A stretch of DNA of 64,000 nucleotides, taken from Alistipes sp. (GTDB lineage Bacteria > Bacteroidota > Bacteroidia > Bacteroidales > Rikenellaceae). The notes below the pieces were generated by a model. The model made no database searches. It was not told where the DNA came from and saw nothing but the letters and a program-made list of their open reading frames with translations. This document shows, piece by piece, positions 17,540 to 27,008 of the stretch. The DNA is taken from positions 1 to 64,000 of the forward strand of contig JAITWH010000040.1 of the NCBI GenBank assembly GCA_031285405.1, written 5' to 3'. The position numbers and the translations under genes are program-made. Within the stretch, counting starts at the first letter, position 1. Each line of letters starts with the position of its first letter.

Positions 17540-18547
17540 ATGTCGAAGATAAAAAGCCTGTTGGTATCGCAGCCCGCACCAAGCATCGTCGAGAAATCAC
17601 CGTTTTTTGAACTGACACAAAAACTTAGCCTCGCCATAACCTACACCCCCTTTATCCATATCGAAGGGGTGCATGCCAAGGAGTTCAGGGGGCAGCGGGT
17701 CGACATATTGAGCCACACGGCCATAATTTTTACAAATCGGAGCTCGATCGACCACTTCTTTCGCCTGTGCGAAGAGCTGCGGGTGGAGGTGCCCGAGACG
17801 ATGAAGTACATTTGCCAGACGGAAGCCATTGCGCTCTATCTGCAGAAATACATCGTGTATCGCAAGCGGAAAATATCGTTTGCCGACGGGTCGTTCATCG
17901 GGTTGATGGAGCTGATACTCAAGCATCGCGACGAGCGGTTGATGCTCACGCTGTTGGAGCCGCACAAGACGGAGATTCCCGCGACGCTGGAGAAGCTCAA
18001 GGTGAAGTTCGATCGCGCGATATTGGCCCGCACCGTGAGCTCCGACCTTTCGGGTGTGCGGTTGGCGGATCATCAGATGGTGGTTATGTATAGCCCTTCG
18101 GAGGTCAAGTCTTTTGTTGAGCAATTTGGAGTTGGGGGGGCTTCGGGTTCTGGCTCTGGTTCGGGTTCTGGCGTTTTGCCGCTGATTGCGACTTTTGGGG
18201 ATGGGACTACGCGCAAGGCGATGGAGTGCGGATTGACGGTGAGTGCGATGGCGCCGACGCCCGAGGCTCCGTCGATGGCGCGTGCGATCGAGCTCTTTAT
18301 CACCGACGCAAACGCCGGGCGGGAGCATGCGCCAGTTGCCGTGAAAGATGACAAGCAGAAAGTTAAGCAGATCGAGGACTTTATCAAGGCTCATCAGATC
18401 AAGGAGATACGTAAGAGTAAGGCTAAGAAGAAGCCGGCTGGGGGGGCTTCGGCTTCGGGGGCTTCGGGGGCTTCGGGGGCTTCGGGGTCGGGGTCGGCTG
18501 CAGGTTCCGGGGCTGGGGCTTCGGCAGCGGCGGTGACAAAAGATTGA
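17540..18547 (+). CDS. hemD: uroporphyrinogen-III synthase, with low-complexity insert and tail
   Basis: A 335-aa protein. Residues 1 to about 270 match the HemD fold as seen in Bacteroidota (KIKSLLVSQPAP start, TNRSSIDHFF, VVMYSPSEVKSFVEQFG, IATFGDGTTRKAME). HemD closes hydroxymethylbilane to uroporphyrinogen III for haem and related tetrapyrroles. Two oddities: a GASGSGSGSGSG insert between the last two motifs, and a C-terminal tail of Lys then Gly/Ser/Ala repeats. The start at 17540 was chosen over an upstream frame that overlaps DUF4271. Sequence identity within HemD is always low, so the call also rests on synteny. Confidence 0.82.
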   Translation: MSKIKSLLVSQPAPSIVEKSPFFELTQKLSLAITYTPFIHIEGVHAKEFRGQRVDILSHTAIIFTNRSSIDHFFRLCEELRVEVPETMKYICQTEAIALYLQKYIVYRKRKISFADGSFIGLMELILKHRDERLMLTLLEPHKTEIPATLEKLKVKFDRAILARTVSSDLSGVRLADHQMVVMYSPSEVKSFVEQFGVGGASGSGSGSGSGVLPLIATFGDGTTRKAMECGLTVSAMAPTPEAPSMARAIELFITDANAGREHAPVAVKDDKQKVKQIEDFIKAHQIKEIRKSKAKKKPAGGASASGASGASGASGSGSAAGSGAGASAAAVTKD

Positions 18548-18548
18548 C

Positions 18549-19064
18549 GTGGCGGCGGGACGAAACACACTTTCGAAATCGGAGCGGCTGTGCTCCGAGA
18601 AGCGCATCGGCGCGCTGTTTGCCGGCGGACGGCGGGGCGGGGCCGGGCCTTTGAAGTTTTGTTGTATTGCAGGGGCGGCTGATGATGATGCGCAAGTGGG
18701 CGGGGTGTCGGTGCTTTTTTCGGTGCCCAAGAAGGTTTTCAAGCGGGCGTGGAAGCGCAACCTGATAAAGCGTAGAATGAGAGATAGTTACAGGTGTCGT
18801 AAGCATGAGCTGGCCGCGTTGGCCGCAGCGTCGGGGCGGCACATCGACATTGCTTTTATCTGCTCGCCGGTTGCGGAGGCGCGTTCTAAAAACGCAGGGG
18901 GCGGTGCGGCTGCGAAAAAAGACAACGCGGTTGCGGCGAAAAAGACCGAGACCGTGCGGAAAAAAGGCGGCAACGCGAAGAAGCCGGTGCCCGAAATTCC
19001 AGACTTCAAAACCATCGACAATGCCATCGGAAAAATACTCGATCAGATTTTGGCACGGAGTTAA
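18549..19064 (+). CDS. rnpA: ribonuclease P protein component, with an Ala/Lys-rich insert
   Basis: A 171-aa protein with the RNase P signature [24 protein letters not shown]. It assists the catalytic RNA in 5' processing of pre-tRNA. The start is GTG, one base after the hemD stop, so the two are coupled. The usual length is about 115-135 aa. The excess is an insert of about 35 residues ([20 protein letters not shown] and on) between the core and the last helix [13 protein letters not shown]. Confidence 0.9.
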   Translation: MAAGRNTLSKSERLCSEKRIGALFAGGRRGGAGPLKFCCIAGAADDDAQVGGVSVLFSVPKKVFKRAWKRNLIKRRMRDSYRCRKHELAALAAASGRHIDIAFICSPVAEARSKNAGGGAAAKKDNAVAAKKTETVRKKGGNAKKPVPEIPDFKTIDNAIGKILDQILARS

Positions 19065-19281
19065 GTGGGTGGCGGTCAGCCCGTTGGTGGCGACGGTGAA
19101 GTTCTACCAACTCTGCATCTCGCCGCTCTTGCCGCATGCCTGTCGGTTCACGCCCACCTGCTCGGAGTACACAGTCGGCGCGCTGCGCAAACACGGGCCT
19201 CTGCGCGGCGGATGGATGGCCGCGAAACGCATTGCGCGTTGCCATCCTTGGGGTGGTTCGGGGTATGATCCCGTTCCGTGA
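19021..19281 (+). CDS. yidD: membrane protein insertion efficiency factor YidD
   Basis: An 86-aa protein with the YidD core: [24 protein letters not shown], then [25 protein letters not shown] and the end GGSGYDPVP. It helps YidC-dependent membrane insertion. It overlaps the end of rnpA by 44 nt in another frame, which implies translational coupling. A later start would also give most of the domain, since residues 1-15 are not conserved. Confidence 0.9.
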   Translation: MPSEKYSIRFWHGVKWVAVSPLVATVKFYQLCISPLLPHACRFTPTCSEYTVGALRKHGPLRGGWMAAKRIARCHPWGGSGYDPVP

Positions 19282-19331
19282 GCGGCAACGGCCGCAGTGA
19301 ATTAGGCTACGCGAAAAGCTACGCAGAACGG

Positions 19332-19355
19332 AGGCTCCTGGTAACGGGGGCCTTT
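19332..19355 (+). terminator. possible terminator after yidD
   Basis: The stem AGGCTCC / GGGGGCCT with loop TGGTAAC is followed only by TTTG, so it is a weak candidate. It ends the DUF4271-hemD-rnpA-yidD operon region. Confidence 0.4.
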
Positions 19356-19485
19356 GTTATATATAATAGGTATGTCCTTGTCGGTGCGGGTGATTTGCTC
19401 GGGGTTACAGCGATTTGCTGAAATTAAAACGCTATTATCTAAACTATTTTGCGTTATTCAAGAAAATCCGACATAAAGAAAACTT

Positions 19486-19522
<37 letters not shown>

Positions 19523-19586
19523 GTGCGAAAAAAATTTCAAATTGTAACTAAATCTGTTGAATTCTTCATTGTTTTCAAAAAGTGAG

Positions 19587-19594
19587 TATATTTG
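19587..19594 (+). promoter_or_regulatory. -7 box of the SusC/SusD operon
   Basis: TATATTTG is a perfect TAnnTTTG, 55 nt before the susC start. The nearest TTG (19569-19571) is only 15 nt away, shorter than the usual spacing. Confidence 0.55.
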
Positions 19595-19649
19595 TAGCGA
19601 TTTAGTAACCTAAATTTAGCGAAAAATACTAACGAATTTATTCTCTACT

Positions 19650-22600
19650 ATGAAGAAAATTTTTACCTTACTGCTTTGCTGTGTGGCCTTTGCAGCAAAC
19701 GCGCAGGTGCGATCCATCAGCGGGACCGTCGTGTCCGGTGAGGACGGAAATCCTGTCGCCGGCGTCATGGTGCTCGTCGAGGGTACCAACGCCTATGCCA
19801 GCACCGATGGAGAGGGTCGATACACCATCTCCGCTGCACAGGGCAGCTCACTGAGCTTCAACCTGTTGGGCTACAACACGCAAAACGTGACGGTTGGCAC
19901 TGCCTCGACGGTCGACGTGATTCTGGCCGTGGACGCAACGCAGATCGACGAAGTTGTCGTGACGGCTCTTGGGATTTTGCGTAAGGAGAAGTCGTTGACC
20001 TACTCGACGCAGGTCGTGGCGGGCGACGAGCTGACGAGGGTCAAGGACCCCAACATGATCAACGCATTGGCAGGTAAGACGGCGGGGGTACAGATCAATC
20101 GCTCCTCTTCAGGTTTGGCCGGCTCCGCGAAGGTTGTTATTCGCGGGAACCGCTCGCTGGGCAACAATCAGCCGCTGTACGTTATCGACGGTATGCCTAT
20201 CGGCCAGAACAGCCAGAGAGGTTATGTCGGGAGTACGGTGACCGGAGAGAACAACGCCGGTAACAGGGACCAGGGCGACGCCATGTCGCTGTTGAATCCG
20301 GACGATATCGAGAGCATGAGCATTCTGAAGGGGCCGTCGGCTGCCGCTTTGTATGGTACTTCGGCTGCGAACGGCGTCATCCTGATCACAACCAAAAAGG
20401 GTAAGGCTGGCAGAACCGATGTCACCTTCAGCACCAACACAACTTTCGACAGCGCGGTGCATGGCCGTCCCGAGTTCCAGAACAGCTACGGTGGTGTGGA
20501 TCAGAGCTGGGGCGCACGCATCAGTGGCACTCAGGACTATTTGGACAAGTTTTTCAGCACGGGTGTGACGAGCATCAACTCGGTGGCGCTCAGCGCGGGT
20601 AACGACAAGGTGCAGAACTACTTCTCGTATGCCAACACCTCGGCAAGGGGGGTGATCAACACCAACAAGTTGGAGAAACACAACTTCAACTTCCGCGAGT
20701 CGGCCAAGTTCTTCGACGATCGCCTGACGGTGGATGCAAACATCAACGTGGTGTATCAGAAGCAGAATAACCTTGTCACCCCGGGCGGTTACTACATGAA
20801 CCCGCTGGTGGCTTTGTATCGTTTTCCCAGAGGTGGATATGTCCAAGATGCCAACGGAGGTATCGCCAAGAACGCCGATAATCAGGACATGACGTTCGAC
20901 TACTACATGAACAACTACACCTATTTCGACGAAGGGCGCCACATGACGTTGCAGAACTGGCGCAAGACTCCCGACACGTGGGAGCAAAACCCTTTCTGGT
21001 TGACGAACAAATATCAGAGCGAGGATATCCGGTTCCGCACATTGGCGAACCTGTTGCTCGCCTACAAGTTCAACGACAAATTCTCACTTCAGGCGCGCGG
21101 TAGAGGCGATTTCAACGCCTCCAACTACGAGATGAAGATGTACGCTGGCACCACCCCCGCGCTCGCAACGGGTAACAACGGCCGATACGCCTTCAACGGC
21201 GACAAGAGCATCGGCGTCTACGGCGACGTGATCCTGACCTACAACCAGACCTTTGGAGATTGGGCAGTGAGCGGCACGCTCGGTGGAAGTATCTCGGACG
21301 GTCGCGGTCTGGGCAGCATGGGCAACGACTCGGCGGGTAGCGGTCTGGCGTTTCCCAATGTGTTCAGCGTGGCCAACATCGTGGAGCCCGGTCTGCATTC
21401 GAGCGCGGGTAAATATCGCGGATCGCAGGATCAGGCGGTGTTCTTTGCCGGTCAGCTTACTTGGAAGGATCAGCTGTTCCTCGACGTTACAGCTCGTAAC
21501 GACTGGACATCCAATCTGGCCTACACCGATTTTGAAAAGAGCGGCTTCTTCTACCCCTCGGTGGGTCTGAGCTGGTTGATGAACGAGTCTATCGAGATGC
21601 CCTCGTGGGTGAATCTGGGTAAAGTTCGCGCTTCGTGGTCGCAGGTGGGTAACGGTGCCGGCGGCGACACTCATCCGTTGAACAGCATCGGAGGATGGCC
21701 CCCCAGCATCGGTTACAACAACACCGCTCCGCTGACGAGCATCAAGCCCGAGATGATCACGTCGTATGAATTCGGTACGGAGTGGAGATTGTTCGGCAGC
21801 CGCTTGGAGTTCGACTTCACCTACTATCAGACACACACACGGAATCAGGTCTGGTCGATGGGCGCTCCCGTGGGCTCCAGATACTCCAACCTGTGGGTAA
21901 ACGCAGGGCACATCAAGAACGAAGGTGTTGAGATCGTTCTGGGAGGAACTCCCATTCTGACCAACGAATTTTCGTGGAGAACCGGCTTCAACTTCTCGTG
22001 GAACAGAAACACGGTGGAAGAGCTGGTGGGTGACTTGGATGGCAATGGTGTGGACGACATGACCACCTATTCGTATGGCGGTGGCGGTCCGGCCGACAAC
22101 TTTGAGCTGTGGGTAACCAAGGGCGGCGAGTTCGGCGACATTTACGGAACCACGTTTATGCGCGATGGCAGGGACGCCAATGGCAATCCCACCGGAATGG
22201 GCAACATTCAGTATGGCGACGACGGGCTTCCGCTGATCGACAAAAATATAAGACGAGTCGGTAACATCAACCCCGACTTTATGTTGGGCTGGCAGAACAC
22301 CATTACCTACAAGGGCATAAACCTCTATTTCCTGATCGACGGAAGGTTTGGCGGCGACGTGGTTTCGTTTACTCAGGCCGACCTGGACGACTTCGGTGTT
22401 TCGATGCGCACAGGTCAGGATCGCGACAGGGGCTATGTTGAGTTCGACGGCAAGCAGATCACCAACATCGAAGGTTTCTACGACCGAGTGGGTAACCGCG
22501 CCGGCGCCGTGACCGAACATTATGTCTACGACGCGACGAACATTCGTCTGAGGGAGCTTTCGTTGGGATACTCTCTTCCGGTGAAGTGGTTCCGCAACTC

Positions 22601-22778
22601 GGGATGGATCAAGGGTGTCGACGCCTCTCTGGTGGGACGCAACCTCTTCTTCTTCGTCAACAAAGCACCTTACGATCCCGATTCTATCATGTCGACTGGC
22701 AACACAATGCAGGCGTTGGATGCTTTCGGTATGCCGAGTTTGCGTTCGATAGGGTTCAACATTAAACTTAACTTCTAA
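19650..22778 (+). CDS. SusC/RagA family TonB-linked outer membrane protein
   Basis: A 1042-aa TonB-dependent transporter. It has a signal peptide (MKKIFTLLLCCVAFAANAQ), a carboxypeptidase-D-like N-terminal domain (ISGTVVSGEDGNPVAGVMVLV), the TonB-box area IDEVVVTALG, a plug domain (ALAGKTAGVQI, GSAKVVIRGNRSL, YVIDGMPI) and a 22-strand barrel ending GFNIKLNF. It pairs with the SusD protein downstream (14-nt gap) to import glycans or peptides. There is no N-terminal STN domain, so it does not look like a sigma/anti-sigma transducer. Confidence 0.96.
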   Translation: MKKIFTLLLCCVAFAANAQVRSISGTVVSGEDGNPVAGVMVLVEGTNAYASTDGEGRYTISAAQGSSLSFNLLGYNTQNVTVGTASTVDVILAVDATQIDEVVVTALGILRKEKSLTYSTQVVAGDELTRVKDPNMINALAGKTAGVQINRSSSGLAGSAKVVIRGNRSLGNNQPLYVIDGMPIGQNSQRGYVGSTVTGENNAGNRDQGDAMSLLNPDDIESMSILKGPSAAALYGTSAANGVILITTKKGKAGRTDVTFSTNTTFDSAVHGRPEFQNSYGGVDQSWGARISGTQDYLDKFFSTGVTSINSVALSAGNDKVQNYFSYANTSARGVINTNKLEKHNFNFRESAKFFDDRLTVDANINVVYQKQNNLVTPGGYYMNPLVALYRFPRGGYVQDANGGIAKNADNQDMTFDYYMNNYTYFDEGRHMTLQNWRKTPDTWEQNPFWLTNKYQSEDIRFRTLANLLLAYKFNDKFSLQARGRGDFNASNYEMKMYAGTTPALATGNNGRYAFNGDKSIGVYGDVILTYNQTFGDWAVSGTLGGSISDGRGLGSMGNDSAGSGLAFPNVFSVANIVEPGLHSSAGKYRGSQDQAVFFAGQLTWKDQLFLDVTARNDWTSNLAYTDFEKSGFFYPSVGLSWLMNESIEMPSWVNLGKVRASWSQVGNGAGGDTHPLNSIGGWPPSIGYNNTAPLTSIKPEMITSYEFGTEWRLFGSRLEFDFTYYQTHTRNQVWSMGAPVGSRYSNLWVNAGHIKNEGVEIVLGGTPILTNEFSWRTGFNFSWNRNTVEELVGDLDGNGVDDMTTYSYGGGGPADNFELWVTKGGEFGDIYGTTFMRDGRDANGNPTGMGNIQYGDDGLPLIDKNIRRVGNINPDFMLGWQNTITYKGINLYFLIDGRFGGDVVSFTQADLDDFGVSMRTGQDRDRGYVEFDGKQITNIEGFYDRVGNRAGAVTEHYVYDATNIRLRELSLGYSLPVKWFRNSGWIKGVDASLVGRNLFFFVNKAPYDPDSIMSTGNTMQALDAFGMPSLRSIGFNIKLNF

Positions 22779-22792
22779 ATCAGGCGTCGAAT

Positions 22793-24388
22793 ATGAAAAG
22801 GACTATTATAACATTATCGGCAGGGCTTCTGTTGCTGGGTTCCTGCACGAAGAACTTCAAGGAGATCAAGGACGGTTATTTCGGCCTGACCAACGAAGAT
22901 GTGTTGCAGGACAACCTTGCGGTCGGATCCTCTTTCCCCGACATGATGCGTAATGTGATGTATTCGCCCGTGGGAGGTGAGTATATCTATCAGCGCACCA
23001 ACTCGTTGAGCGTGGATGTCTGGAGCGGTTACACCGCCTGGGCCACCGACTTCGGTTTGGCGCACGCCAACTGGGTTATCAACGCCGACTGGAACAACCA
23101 TATCTGGAACAACTCGTTCTACAACGGAGGCCGCATCTTCTCGCTGTGGCTGGATGTCAAAGAGGCGTTGGAGACCTACGGCGTTGTGGACGGCGAGCAG
23201 CAGTATCCGCACTTCGTTGCGATCAACAACATTCTCAAGGCCTTCGGTGCTTCGAGGGTTGCCGACGTCTACGGGCCGATCATCTACTCCCACTACGGAG
23301 AGGAGATGACGGGCAGTCAGTTCGACAGCCTGCAGGAGGCTTACAATGCGATGCTGGTCGATTTGACCAATGCCGCCGATACTCTGGACGAATGTTTGAA
23401 GAGCGATGTCGCCGACTTCTCGGGATTCGACCCCGTCTACAAAGGCGACCTGGCGAAGTGGGCAAGGCTGGCCAACACGTTGCGTCTGCGCCTGGCGCTC
23501 AGGATTGTGAAGGCCGACCCCGAGAAGGCCAAGACGCAGGCCGAGGCGGCGATCAACCATCCTCAGGGAGTGATGGTGAAGGGCGACAGCTACATCATGC
23601 AGGGTGCGGGGCGCATCAACCCGCTGTACAGCATCTCAGTTGCATGGGAGGATGCCCACATGAACGCCAATATGCAGAGTATCCTGGGAGGTTACGGCGA
23701 CCCGCGTCTGCCTAAATTCGGCAATCCGGTCGGAGATCAGGTTGTGGGTCTGAGAATGGGTGTCGATTTGACCGCGCCGAATCCGGCTGACTACAAGACC
23801 AAACTCTCGACCGTCAACGTTACGAGCTCGGCCGACCCCTATGTCGTTATGCAGGATGCCGAAGCGAGATTCCTGTTGGCAGAGGCTGCCCTGAGAGGTT
23901 GGAACGCCGGCGGAACAGCTAAGGAGTTCTACGAAGCGGGTGTCCAGATGTCGTTCGACGACTGGGCCGCGGGTTCGGCTGCCGGCTATCTGACGAGCAC
24001 CGCTACTCCCGCCGACTGGGTCGACCCGATCGGAGCCACGAAGAACGATATCGCGGCAATGAGCGATGTGACCCCGACTTGGGACGAAGCCTTGAGCAAC
24101 GAGCAGAAGCTGGAAAAGATCATCACACAGAAGTGGATCGCGGGCTTCCCCGATGGTTACAACGCCTGGGCTGAATATCGCCGCACCGGCTATCCGAAAC
24201 TCTTCCCGACGGCCAGCAACGGAAGTGGCGGCACGGTGGATTCGAATCTCGGTTTCCGCAGACTGCCCTATGTCCAGAGCGTGAAGGAGAACAACGCGGC
24301 CGGCTACGCTGATGCGGCGAGCAAGTTGGGCGGACCGGACGATGTTACCACCCGTCTGTGGTGGGACGTCGACAAGGGTAACTTCTAA
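22793..24388 (+). CDS. SusD/RagB family outer membrane lipoprotein
   Basis: A 531-aa surface lipoprotein (MKRTIITLSAGLLLLGSCTKNF; cysteine at 18). Its tetratricopeptide-like helical scaffold is typical of the SusD_2-type members (WARLANTLRLRLALRI, EARFLLAEAALRGW, KIITQKWIAGFPDGYNAWAEYRRTGYPKL). It acts as the lid and binding subunit of the SusC channel. A strong terminator follows. Confidence 0.95.
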   Translation: MKRTIITLSAGLLLLGSCTKNFKEIKDGYFGLTNEDVLQDNLAVGSSFPDMMRNVMYSPVGGEYIYQRTNSLSVDVWSGYTAWATDFGLAHANWVINADWNNHIWNNSFYNGGRIFSLWLDVKEALETYGVVDGEQQYPHFVAINNILKAFGASRVADVYGPIIYSHYGEEMTGSQFDSLQEAYNAMLVDLTNAADTLDECLKSDVADFSGFDPVYKGDLAKWARLANTLRLRLALRIVKADPEKAKTQAEAAINHPQGVMVKGDSYIMQGAGRINPLYSISVAWEDAHMNANMQSILGGYGDPRLPKFGNPVGDQVVGLRMGVDLTAPNPADYKTKLSTVNVTSSADPYVVMQDAEARFLLAEAALRGWNAGGTAKEFYEAGVQMSFDDWAAGSAAGYLTSTATPADWVDPIGATKNDIAAMSDVTPTWDEALSNEQKLEKIITQKWIAGFPDGYNAWAEYRRTGYPKLFPTASNGSGGTVDSNLGFRRLPYVQSVKENNAAGYADAASKLGGPDDVTTRLWWDVDKGNF

Positions 24389-24402
24389 TTTTATTGTTAA
24401 GG

Positions 24403-24440
24403 GCCGCGGGAGGTAGACAACTCTCCCGCGGCTTTTTTTT
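24403..24440 (+). terminator. terminator after susD
   Basis: A perfect 10-bp GC-rich stem GCCGCGGGAG / CTCCCGCGGC is followed by eight T. Confidence 0.93.
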
Positions 24441-24497
24441 ACTATATTTAAATTGCGTCTTAATATGAGGGTGAGCCTCGGCAAACTGCACATAAAC

Positions 24498-24528
24498 TTG
24501 CGTTTGCTCTCGGCTTTAACTATATTTG
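24498..24528 (+). promoter_or_regulatory. promoter of the GH9 operon
   Basis: TTG (24498-24500), a 20-nt spacer, then TATATTTG (24521-24528), 30 nt before the ATG at 24559. It separates the downstream genes from the susCD transcript. Confidence 0.7.
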
Positions 24529-24558
24529 CGAGTCAATCAACCTAAACTTTTTACAGCT

Positions 24559-27006
24559 ATGAAAAAACTCACACTGCTTGCCCTGTTTTTGTCGCCGCTT
24601 GTCGCCGCCACGGCGCAGGTGGATCAGAAGCTCAAAGAGGACATCCGCAACACCGGATATGTCCACAGCCCGCTGCCGCTCGATTACAGTAAAGCGTTCG
24701 AAACGTGGGCGCTGAACAAAACAGTGCTCGCAAGCGAGGTGCTGTGCGACATGGAGAGTCTCGACCGCTGGTCGCATCGCGGGATCGGCGGCATGGAGCT
24801 GTCGGGCGAGCGTTCGAAGTCGGGAAGCAACAGTCTGCTGCTGCACGCCCCCACAGTTGTCGAGGAGTTTTTGGGTTGGGGCCTCGGCCGCGGCACCTCG
24901 ATGGCCACGTTCGACGTCGGCGGCGCGAACTGGGAGGAGCACAACCGTCTCCACTTCTGGATCTATCCCGACTGCGAGGGTGCGCGCTCGATCTACCTCA
25001 ACCTCTACGTCGAGAACGACGGTGTGCAGAAGGTGCCCGACCAGTATGGTCGCGAGGGTTACCACGAGATCAATCTGATCGGCGGCCAGTGGAACGAGTG
25101 CTTCGTGGAGATGACCGAGTTGGCGCGCGACAAGGTAACCTGCATCAAGTTTGCGATCGAGGTGTTCGGTCGCGAGAGGACGATGGGCGAGCAGCTGCGT
25201 TTCTTTGTCGACGATGTGCAGTTGCAGACGATCGAGGGGCCCGAGGTGGTGAGTGGCTGGCAGCCCGCGGCGAATCGCGTGATATTCTCGACCACCGGTT
25301 ACTCGCCCGACAGTCGCAAGACGGCCATCGTCAATGTGGCGGATCACGACGGTCGGTTCCAGATTGTGGACGCCGCAACTTCGCGAACTGTCTACGAGGG
25401 AGACATCAAAGTTGAGAAGACATTCACCGGACGCTTCGAGACGATCGACTTCACGGAGTTCGACCGGCCCGGGCAGTACAGCATCCGTGTGGGCGAGGTC
25501 ACCACCCTGCCCTTCCGCATCGACGCCAACGTGTGGGACGACTCGGCTTGGCGGGTTGCCAACTTCATGTTCGTCGAGCGTTGCGGCTATCCAGTTCCGG
25601 GCAAGCACGGCACCGACCACACCGATCTGCACGCCGAGCACAACGGCAAGATATATCCCATGAACGGCGGCTGGCACGACGCGGCCGACATGTCGCAGCA
25701 GACGTTGCAGACGGGCGAGATCGCCTACAACATGATCGAAGCGGCGCTCAATGCCAAACGCAAAGGCAACGTCGATCTGCACATCCGACTGATGGAGGAG
25801 GCGTTGTGGGGCATGGACTATGTTCTGAAGAGTCGTCTGGGCGACGGTTACAGGGCCCAGACATGGGGCACAAATCTTTGGACAGACAACATCCTCAACA
25901 CGATCGACGACGCGGGTCGCCGTCAGGTGAGGGTACACAATCGCGCGTTCGAAAACTTCATGTTCGCCGGCATCGAGGCCTACGCTTCGCTGGCTGTGGA
26001 GAACGACCCGATGTTGGTCGACCATCTTAAGAAAGTTGCTAAGGAGGATTTCGGTTTTGCCGAGGCTCGGTTCAACGAGTTGGGCGGATATGACGAGCTG
26101 CTCTCGGGCGGCGGAGGAGGCGACCACGCGGCGATGGCGTCGCAGAGTCAATACATGGCGTGCGTTTCGTGGGCGGCGAGCAACCTCTACAAAGCCACCG
26201 GCGAGCAGTACTACACCGACAAGGCAGCCGAGGCGATCCGACTCACGCTCGAATGTCAGCGCACCGAACCCCTTGGCGACAAGGACGGCCTGCGCGGATT
26301 TTTCTATCGCGACCCGACGCGCCGCTCCATCGTTCACTACAACCACCAGTCGCGAGACCAATACTACATGATGGCGCTGACGACGCTGTGCGAAACGCAG
26401 CCCAACCACCCCGACCGCACAAAGTGGGCCAACGCGATAGCTCTATACGGCGGCTACCTGAAGGCGATCATGAAGTATGTCGCCCCCTACGGAATGGTTC
26501 CGAGCGGAGTGTACAACATCAATGAGGCGACCGCCGACCCCGCCGGTTTCTACATCGCGCAGGTGGGGGTCCGCAGCGGTCAGGAGCAGAACTACGTCGA
26601 GCAGCTGAAGAACGGCGTGAAACTCGACAAGGAGCACTACCTGAAGGCGTTCCCCGTGTGGTTCTCGTTCCGTGGCAACGCGGCGGTGACCCTTGCGACG
26701 GGCAAGAACGCGGCGCTGTGCGGCAAGTTCCTGAACGACCCCGAGCTGCGGCAGATCGCCGAGGAGCAGTTGATGTGGATAGTGGGCAAAAACCCCTTCG
26801 GTCAGTCGCTCATTTGGGGCGAGGGCAGCAACTACGCCCAGCAGTACACGGCGCTCCCGGGCGAGACGGTGGGTGAGATTCCGGTGGGCATGCAGTCGCG
26901 CTTCAACGAAGACACACCCTACTGGCCGCAGTTCAACACCGCCACCTATAAAGAGGTGTGGGGATCGTCGGCCGGCAAGTGGTTCACCCTGATAGCAGAG
27001 TTTTAG
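24559..27006 (+). CDS. glycoside hydrolase family 9 protein with N-terminal sandwich domains
   Basis: An 815-aa secreted protein (signal MKKLTLLALFLSPLVAATAQ). Order: a CBM-like beta-sandwich (about 40-245), a CelD-type Ig-like domain (about 250-335, ending PGQYSIRVGE), then a GH9 (alpha/alpha)6 barrel. The catalytic aspartate motif reads NGGWHDAADM. The C-terminal region ATYKEVWGSSAGKWFTLIAEF carries the candidate acid glutamate. GH9 enzymes cut beta-1,4-glucans and related glycans. The start at 24559 was chosen for the signal peptide and promoter; an upstream in-frame codon overlaps the -7 box. The substrate is not proven. Confidence 0.88.
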   Translation: MKKLTLLALFLSPLVAATAQVDQKLKEDIRNTGYVHSPLPLDYSKAFETWALNKTVLASEVLCDMESLDRWSHRGIGGMELSGERSKSGSNSLLLHAPTVVEEFLGWGLGRGTSMATFDVGGANWEEHNRLHFWIYPDCEGARSIYLNLYVENDGVQKVPDQYGREGYHEINLIGGQWNECFVEMTELARDKVTCIKFAIEVFGRERTMGEQLRFFVDDVQLQTIEGPEVVSGWQPAANRVIFSTTGYSPDSRKTAIVNVADHDGRFQIVDAATSRTVYEGDIKVEKTFTGRFETIDFTEFDRPGQYSIRVGEVTTLPFRIDANVWDDSAWRVANFMFVERCGYPVPGKHGTDHTDLHAEHNGKIYPMNGGWHDAADMSQQTLQTGEIAYNMIEAALNAKRKGNVDLHIRLMEEALWGMDYVLKSRLGDGYRAQTWGTNLWTDNILNTIDDAGRRQVRVHNRAFENFMFAGIEAYASLAVENDPMLVDHLKKVAKEDFGFAEARFNELGGYDELLSGGGGGDHAAMASQSQYMACVSWAASNLYKATGEQYYTDKAAEAIRLTLECQRTEPLGDKDGLRGFFYRDPTRRSIVHYNHQSRDQYYMMALTTLCETQPNHPDRTKWANAIALYGGYLKAIMKYVAPYGMVPSGVYNINEATADPAGFYIAQVGVRSGQEQNYVEQLKNGVKLDKEHYLKAFPVWFSFRGNAAVTLATGKNAALCGKFLNDPELRQIAEEQLMWIVGKNPFGQSLIWGEGSNYAQQYTALPGETVGEIPVGMQSRFNEDTPYWPQFNTATYKEVWGSSAGKWFTLIAEF

Positions 27007-27008
27007 CC

